Shown here one piece after another: positions 32,962-37,584 of a stretch of 37,584 bases of DNA; the first letter of the stretch is position 1, and each line of letters begins with the position of its first letter. This DNA comes from Caldifarciminota bacterium UBA2202 (GTDB taxonomy: Bacteria; Hydrothermota; 32-111). The stretch lies in contig DCUY01000057.1 of the NCBI GenBank assembly GCA_002327905.1, positions 1-37,584 on the forward strand, read 5' to 3'. Made by a program: the position numbers and the translations under genes. The notes beneath the pieces were generated by a model that searched no databases, was not told the origin of the DNA, and worked only from the letters and a program-made list of their open reading frames with translations.

Positions 32962-35532
32962 TCATTGTGGTAAGCGTACTTTTGTCATCCATTCTCCGCC
33001 AAAATTCAGAGTAACTTTGACTCTCGGTTTATCTTGTCCTAATGAAGTTGGATTTGCGAAGGTGCCGGTATAATAAGTTTTTATATATAATCTGTCAGAC
33101 CTATTTACATTCCATTTGTGTGGAACAGTCACAGTTGTTGTCATAGAAGCATCTGCATTTGTAAGATATTCGCGAACAATATTTGAATATGTAGTAGCAT
33201 TGAAAGTTGAAAATAATAAATAGCGTGATCCGGGTCTCCCGAACGAATCACAGGCATATACTTCAAAATCAAACCATTTTAATGTATTAGAATCAGGATC
33301 TGTAGTACTGCCTGAAATTGTAAATACCCAGTCGCCATCCTGTATTGTATCGGCATACGGTATTCCTTTCTCTGTTACAAACTCAGCGTATGTTGACATT
33401 TGTGTGTACAATCGTCTGTGAGAATAATATTCTGTACCGGGATTCGGCAAAGAATCTCCGACTGAACCCTCAGTTCTTGAGTTGACAGTGTTCAGGTATC
33501 GCGGTAGAGGACCGCTGAAACTGACAATAGTAGAATAAAATGCATATAAGTATAATGAATCATCCCTCAGGGAGTCGACATAAGCATTTGTAAAATATAA
33601 AGAAGTGTAGCCTGCGCTTGGAACAATTGTAAAATAATTATCACTCATATCCATTACAGTCCAGTTGCCTTCATCAATGACATCTACTCTCACAAGACAA
33701 AGCTGGCTTCCCTCAACTGAATCCGGTATTGTCCAATTGTAAAGAAAAGTGTCAACACCGTAGGAAGGGCTTGGGTAGTTTGACTCGCCTATGTAGTTCC
33801 AATTATAACCTGCATCAATACTATAAAAATATATTATTTTCTTTATCACTTCACCCGAATCATTGGAATTAGCATAGGTTTTTATGTCAACATTAGAACC
33901 TGAAGTATAAATTTCTGCTCCGTTTGGTGAAATAACACGAACGGATGGTCTGTTTCCAGTCGCATTGACAAATCCAAATGCCAAATAAGCAATTTCATCT
34001 TCTGTGAGTAAAACTCTAGCCATTGAACTTGTGAGCGGTATAGGTGTTATTGCGGCAGTTGCAATTCCTAAAACATCAATAGTATCCACTCCTGAAGATG
34101 CCAAACTGTCTGTGCCTAATGGAGGATTGGTCCACACAGCCAATGTCTCCCCTGCATTAACCAATAAATCATAAAATCCAATTGAATCAGAAGGAGAAGA
34201 TATTGATTTTACACTATTATTTGATGTTGCAACTTCAATTCCGGAAATACCTGTCTCTCCGTCATCTTTCTGCCATAATCCATCTCCATTAAGATCGTGA
34301 AAAACTATTCCTCTCACATTAGCTGAAGGAGTTTGTTCCATACCAAAAAATTTTTTATAATCATCTTCAATAGTGAAATCAATCATATCATTTGTAACTG
34401 AGAAATCGAAATTCACAGCAGTTGTTGCTCTCCAAAGTACTTCAGGAGAAACCGAAACACCGTAAGAACCGGGAATAATAGCAAATGTCCATATACCGTC
34501 TTCATCAGTCAAAGCCATTTCACCAGTGGAAAGTTTAACTCTCATGTCTGCGATTCCGTCTTCCCCAGTGTCGTAAATTCCATCAACATCCGCATCTTCG
34601 TAAACATGACCTTTAATAAGATAAACTTTTGTCGAAACATTTCTTGTAACAGCAACATCAGTTGAAATATTTGTAATATGATAAACACCTTTATAAGGCG
34701 CACTTGAAACGCCAGTGACATTTACTGTTATAATTTCAATTTTCTCAAGAGTGCCGAAGTCCGCAATAGGAGCAAGGCCGTTAGCCTCAGCTTGAGATAT
34801 TGTACCGTCTCCATCATCGTCGCCATATAAATCCGGCGGAGTCGTTGCATCGCCGTCATTGTCAATCCAATACAAAAACATCGGCGTGCCTTCATTCTGA
34901 GAAGGATATCTGTCAGGACCGCCGACTATTGATACAAGTTCCTGATTCTTCCAATCAAAATCAGAGATTTCGACTGGTTTTGAATTAGAGCCGGTGCTCC
35001 ATTCGCCATATACTCTTTTTATCAAACAATAATCATCAGGATTTGGTGTTAAAGAAGCAGGAGATGTATTTCTATCTGCTTCATCAATGAGTCCGTCATT
35101 GTTCCAGTCAAACGAGTAAATAATTGTTTCAGCACCTGTTAAATACTTCATTGACGGATTATAATGAGCAGGCCTCTCTTCAAGAGAGACATTCGGTTGC
35201 ATCGCTTGAGGTTCTTGAGGATTATCCGGAGTATCTATTGCGGGAAGAATATTTGCATTAAAAATAACTTCATAAGGGGAAGCGTAAACAATTCTTCTCT
35301 GAGGAGTGGATGTCTCTGATTCGTCTATGTCGATATTATAACCGGCAGCTCTTAAATCCTTAATCATATAATCAATAGCCGTTCTTGCTGATTGTTGGGC
35401 TTGAGTCATCTGGTCAACTCTCTGTTTGGTGGCTTGACTGTTGATAAATATTGTTGTTGCAGCTGCAATAATAACCGAAAAGATAGTTAATGAAATTAAT
35501 AACTCAAGTAAAGTAAAACCCTTCAATTTCAT
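32962..35532 (-). CDS. giant PilW-like minor pilin with EF-hand-type calcium loops and SdrD-like domains
   Basis: 856 residues; PilW is usually a few hundred. Class III pilin signal KLKG|FTLLELLISLTIFS with prepilin-peptidase cleavage before Phe, then a PilW-like region (TAIDYMIKDLRAAGYNIDID). Two canonical 12-residue calcium loops follow, at 142-153 (DWNNDGLIDEAD) and 238-249 (DDDGDGTISQAE). Two SdrD_B/CnaB-like domains start near 306 and 405, each with a DxDxDG-type loop (313-324, 413-424). An Ig/FN3-like module (about 529-637) and a C-terminal beta-rich part finish it. AAAGGAG precedes the start. Likely a pilus-tip adhesin. Confidence 0.85.
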   Translation of the reverse strand: MKLKGFTLLELLISLTIFSVIIAAATTIFINSQATKQRVDQMTQAQQSARTAIDYMIKDLRAAGYNIDIDESETSTPQRRIVYASPYEVIFNANILPAIDTPDNPQEPQAMQPNVSLEERPAHYNPSMKYLTGAETIIYSFDWNNDGLIDEADRNTSPASLTPNPDDYCLIKRVYGEWSTGSNSKPVEISDFDWKNQELVSIVGGPDRYPSQNEGTPMFLYWIDNDGDATTPPDLYGDDDGDGTISQAEANGLAPIADFGTLEKIEIITVNVTGVSSAPYKGVYHITNISTDVAVTRNVSTKVYLIKGHVYEDADVDGIYDTGEDGIADMRVKLSTGEMALTDEDGIWTFAIIPGSYGVSVSPEVLWRATTAVNFDFSVTNDMIDFTIEDDYKKFFGMEQTPSANVRGIVFHDLNGDGLWQKDDGETGISGIEVATSNNSVKSISSPSDSIGFYDLLVNAGETLAVWTNPPLGTDSLASSGVDTIDVLGIATAAITPIPLTSSMARVLLTEDEIAYLAFGFVNATGNRPSVRVISPNGAEIYTSGSNVDIKTYANSNDSGEVIKKIIYFYSIDAGYNWNYIGESNYPSPSYGVDTFLYNWTIPDSVEGSQLCLVRVDVIDEGNWTVMDMSDNYFTIVPSAGYTSLYFTNAYVDSLRDDSLYLYAFYSTIVSFSGPLPRYLNTVNSRTEGSVGDSLPNPGTEYYSHRRLYTQMSTYAEFVTEKGIPYADTIQDGDWVFTISGSTTDPDSNTLKWFDFEVYACDSFGRPGSRYLLFSTFNATTYSNIVREYLTNADASMTTTVTVPHKWNVNRSDRLYIKTYYTGTFANPTSLGQDKPRVKVTLNFGGEWMTKVRLPQ

Positions 35533-35544
35533 ATAAACTCCTTT

Positions 35545-35922
35545 TTAATTTTTTGCAATATACGCAGATAAAGTCTGTTGATGATCCAATGAACCTGCAC
35601 CGCCTCTTTGTTTCCAAGCTACTGTAATGTCAACTTTCTTCATCTCATTAGCAGGATGATTTTCTGTCACAGTATAGCTTCTGATAAATTTCCCATCAAT
35701 AGTGTCAGGTCCATGTATTCCTGATGATAAATCAGCTTCCTCATAATTAAGAGTTCTTAAATATTCCATTGTCTGTTGGCAATACTCGACTGCTTGGGAA
35801 TTTTGTCTTGTTAAAAGAGAACTTCTCATAGCCGCTGGAAATATAGCTCCAAGTCCCAAAATACCTATTGTGAGCAAGGTAATTGCCACTAAAAGTTCCA
35901 AAAGAGTAAATCCTTTTGTCAT
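35545..35922 (-). CDS. PilV-like minor pilin
   Basis: 125 residues. Prepilin motif TKG|FTLLELLVAITLLTIGILGLG with Glu at +5 of the mature protein, then a short C-terminal domain (RTLNYEEADLSSGIHG, VDITVAWKQRG) as in PilV/GspI-type minor pilins. AGGAGG precedes ATG 35922. Overlaps nothing; 8 nt after the fimU-like stop. Confidence 0.87.
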   Translation of the reverse strand: MTKGFTLLELLVAITLLTIGILGLGAIFPAAMRSSLLTRQNSQAVEYCQQTMEYLRTLNYEEADLSSGIHGPDTIDGKFIRSYTVTENHPANEMKKVDITVAWKQRGGAGSLDHQQTLSAYIAKN

Positions 35923-35930
35923 ATTTCCTC

Positions 35931-36359
35931 CTATTCCTCTGATTTAAGTATATAACCTGACGGTGCGATTATAATATTTGTAGTTCTGTTGTATCCCGTA
36001 ATAGTGAGAATTGCAAAGTCAGATGTTCCTCCCGGATTGAATTGGATGGGATTCTCATATGAAACTACAGTGCCAATGCCATCCAACACTTTAACACCTT
36101 CAACCTCTATATTTTTGTCAAAATTATAGCACTGAGAGCCCAAAGTAAAACTGTCAGCATTTATATAAAATAAAGCAACTTGATTTTGAGTTATGGCACC
36201 TTGTCTTGCCACATTCATTCTATCAATAATGTTATTGACAGTATTATTGTATTTTGCCTGTCCGGAATTGAACATAGGCATTGAAAAAGCCAAGACCATT
36301 CCTATGATGACAATTACCACCATAACTTCTATAAGAGTGAATCCTTTGGTTTTTATCAT
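35931..36359 (-). CDS. GspH/FimU-like minor pilin, first gene of the pilin operon
   Basis: 142 residues. Prepilin motif KTKG|FTLIEVMVVIVIIGMVLA and the GspH/FimT-type body (RMNVARQGAITQNQVALF, then a beta-rich C-terminus). The order FimU, PilV, PilW, PilX parallels Pseudomonas, where these proteins prime and cap the type IV pilus. AAAGGAG is within the 18-nt leader predicted from the sigma-54 promoter. Major pilin, PilB, PilT, PilC and PilQ genes are not in this window. Confidence 0.88.
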   Translation of the reverse strand: MIKTKGFTLIEVMVVIVIIGMVLAFSMPMFNSGQAKYNNTVNNIIDRMNVARQGAITQNQVALFYINADSFTLGSQCYNFDKNIEVEGVKVLDGIGTVVSYENPIQFNPGGTSDFAILTITGYNRTTNIIIAPSGYILKSEE

Positions 36360-36376
36360 AAAAACTCCTTTGTTTG

Positions 36377-36403
36377 GCTAATAAATAAGCAATAAATATG
36401 CCA
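36377..36403 (-). promoter_or_regulatory. sigma-54 promoter of the minor-pilin operon
   Basis: Minus strand TGGCATATTTATTGC (36403-36389): GG and GC separated by exactly 10 nt, with the flanking TGGCA and TTGC of the -24/-12 consensus. The predicted start near 36377 gives an 18-nt leader with a correctly placed Shine-Dalgarno. RpoN control of pilin genes is well established in other bacteria. Confidence 0.75.
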
Positions 36404-36442
36404 CGGAAATGATTTGTAAATAGGCATTAAACAATAACTTAT

Positions 36443-36455
36443 AAATCGTTGATTT
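36443..36455. promoter_or_regulatory. small inverted repeat upstream of the sigma-54 promoter
   Basis: AAATC, GTT, GATTT: 5-bp arms about 66-78 nt upstream of the predicted start, where an enhancer-binding protein could sit. The region is AT-rich and the arms short, so this may be chance. Confidence 0.25.
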
Positions 36456-36481
36456 GGAAAATATCTAATAAAAAGCGAAAG

Positions 36482-36499
36482 TGTGAAAAACTTTTCACA
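36482..36499 (-). terminator. possible weak terminator of the radical SAM gene
   Basis: Minus strand TGTGAAA, loop AGTT, TTTCACA, overlapping the stop codon; a T-run (CGCTTTTTATT) comes 6 nt later rather than directly after, so efficiency is uncertain. Confidence 0.4.
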
Positions 36500-37475
36500 A
36501 TATTACATTAATTTTCTCTCTGCATTTGAAGCAGAGATTATCTTTTATGTGCAGAACAGTGTCATAATGGTCCCTCTCAATCAGCAGAGAGCCGCATTTA
36601 GGGCAATATGTGTTTGAATATTCTTTCTCAATTACATTTCCCAAATAGACATATTTAAGCAGTTTTTTTGCTTCAGAGTAAAATTCCTTAAGAATATCAA
36701 TCTTTGTGGGCGAGAGAGCGTATTTGTAATTAGGAAAATAGCGTGAAATGTGAAATGGTATTTCAGGGGAGAGGGAGTAAATGAAATCAATCATTCTTCT
36801 GAATTCATTAATGTTATCCGTCTTTTGGGGAATGAGCAGATGTGTTATCTCAATATGCACATTATTTTCATAAAACAATTGTATTGACCTTTTTACTGTT
36901 TCAAGGTCTCCATTAAGCTCATCTCTGTAAAAATCCTTATTGAATGATTTCAAATCAATATTCGCCGCCCTTATATAAGGAATAATCTTTTTAAGAGGTT
37001 CTTCGTTTATTGTTCCGTTTGTGACAAGGATTATTTCAATCTCATCTCCGAACATACTCCCGAAATCATAAATATATTCATACCACATCAATGGCTCAGT
37101 GTATGTGAATGCAATTGAATTTCTATTTTTACTCTTGAGAATTGAGTATAATCCCTCTATCGGCAGGGAGGCTGACTCGTGAGAATTTTGGGATATGTCA
37201 TAATTCTGGCAGAAAGGGCATTTTAGATTGCATCCGCTCTGCGCGGCGGATATTATCATTGTTCCCGGATGAAAGTGATAGAGAGGCTTCTTTTCAATAG
37301 GGTCATCTGCAATTGTTAAAACCTTTTCATAGTTTGTCGCTGTCAATTCTCCTGCAATGTTCTTTCTTCCAAGGCAGAGCCCTGTCTGATTGACTGATAA
37401 AATGCAGTAATGGGGACATAGAGTGCATCTCACTTTGTCATTGCCGAATTTTTCAAAATAATCCGCTTTTCTCAT
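36495..37475 (-). CDS. amrS: AmmeMemoRadiSam-type radical SAM enzyme
   Basis: 326 residues. The radical-SAM cluster GCNLKCPFCQN (Cys82, 86, 89; CxxxCxxC), an N-terminal set of cysteines (17, 20, 24, 34), IAFTYTEPLMWYEY and LVTNGT, and the AANIDLKSF segment mark the AmrS (PflA-like) family. A C-terminal zinc ribbon (CPKCG ... CFKC) is an addition to the basic enzyme. Its usual partners AMMECR1 and Memo are absent from this window. Transcribed from a promoter whose -10 is 6 nt from the ATG; no Shine-Dalgarno. Biochemical role of the family remains unsettled. Confidence 0.87.
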   Translation of the reverse strand: MRKADYFEKFGNDKVRCTLCPHYCILSVNQTGLCLGRKNIAGELTATNYEKVLTIADDPIEKKPLYHFHPGTMIISAAQSGCNLKCPFCQNYDISQNSHESASLPIEGLYSILKSKNRNSIAFTYTEPLMWYEYIYDFGSMFGDEIEIILVTNGTINEEPLKKIIPYIRAANIDLKSFNKDFYRDELNGDLETVKRSIQLFYENNVHIEITHLLIPQKTDNINEFRRMIDFIYSLSPEIPFHISRYFPNYKYALSPTKIDILKEFYSEAKKLLKYVYLGNVIEKEYSNTYCPKCGSLLIERDHYDTVLHIKDNLCFKCREKINVIL

Positions 37476-37481
37476 TTATAT

Positions 37482-37510
37482 ATTATACCTCAGAATGAGT
37501 TTAGCGGCAA
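37482..37510 (-). promoter_or_regulatory. sigma-70-type promoter of amrS, apparently leaderless
   Basis: Minus strand -35 TTGCCG (37510-37505, four of six), a 17-nt spacer and a perfect -10 TATAAT (37487-37482). Six bases separate the -10 from ATG 37475. The -35 begins about 23 nt from the right-end repeat. Confidence 0.65.
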
Positions 37511-37532
37511 GGGGAAACTGGCGCCGAAGAAG

Positions 37533-37560
37533 ACGCCGTGCGCCGTGTGCCTTGCGCCTT
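37533..37560 (-). repeat. 7-bp tandem repeat array, 4 units, inverted relative to the left end
   Basis: Read on the minus strand: AAGGCGC, AAGGCAC, ACGGCGC, ACGGCGT, then CTTCTTCGGCGCCAG. The last unit and the first bases after it (ACGGCGTCTT) are identical to the border of the left-end array. Followed on the plus strand by 24 bases with an A-run and no recognised feature. Confidence 0.85.
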
Positions 37561-37584
37561 GAGCAAAAAAACAGTTAATAGTTT

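Overview
The window is an AT-rich, almost fully coding stretch from a Gram-negative, anaerobic, fermentative bacterium. Envelope genes (MlaEFD-type lipid transport, a PorV-like outer-membrane barrel, type IV pilus minor pilins) indicate two membranes. A ferredoxin-dependent 2-oxoacid oxidoreductase with butyrate kinase and phosphate butyryltransferase indicates oxidation of 2-oxoacids, probably derived from amino acids, with ATP made by substrate-level phosphorylation. The style (highly overlapping genes, C-terminal-Phe barrel protein, large pilin-like proteins with SdrD-like domains) recalls little-cultivated lineages near the FCB group, WOR-3/TA06 or Cloacimonadota. I cannot fix the phylum from this sequence alone. 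No rRNA, tRNA, CRISPR array, transposase or phage gene was seen.

Layout, plus strand: (1) 1-84, a 7-bp tandem array. (2) 295-4273, buk plus the four subunits of an oxoacid:ferredoxin oxidoreductase, with a consensus promoter overlapped by a 25-bp palindrome and a strong terminator. (3) 4322-6169, a divergent YchF-like protein and a DjlA-like J-protein. (4) 6210-13518, a nine-gene operon: an unknown helical protein, a HAD hydrolase, fructose-1,6-bisphosphatase, a PorV-like barrel, ScpA, a RecJ-like DHH protein, an exported YidD-like protein, and two tandem exported paralogs sharing a PGLG motif. (5) 13585-29248, seventeen genes without one intergenic base between them: a DJ-1-like exported protein, dtd, yicC, gmk, rpoZ, coaBC, a family-4 uracil-DNA glycosylase, dnaB, mlaEFD, radA, recJ, pgeF, a Na/Pi cotransporter, a HisC-like aminotransferase and ptb, closed by a terminator.

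Layout, minus strand: a minor-pilin operon in the order fimU/gspH-pilV-pilW-pilX (36359 down to 31466) behind a very good sigma-54 promoter match; then, after a terminator-like hairpin, three envelope-related genes (31434 down to 29223). Finally an AmmeMemoRadiSam-type radical SAM gene (37475-36495) and, at 37533-37560, a second copy of the 7-bp repeat in inverted orientation.

The most notable points are: three transcription units whose sigma-70-type -10 element lies 6-8 nt from the ATG with no Shine-Dalgarno (apparent leaderless mRNAs); a gene that seems to start at AUA or AUU behind a perfect Shine-Dalgarno; a giant PilW-like pilin carrying EF-hand-type calcium loops and no PilY1 gene; a secreted YidD/PGLG three-gene module; the split of one fermentation pathway between two operons; and the same repeat border at both ends of the window.
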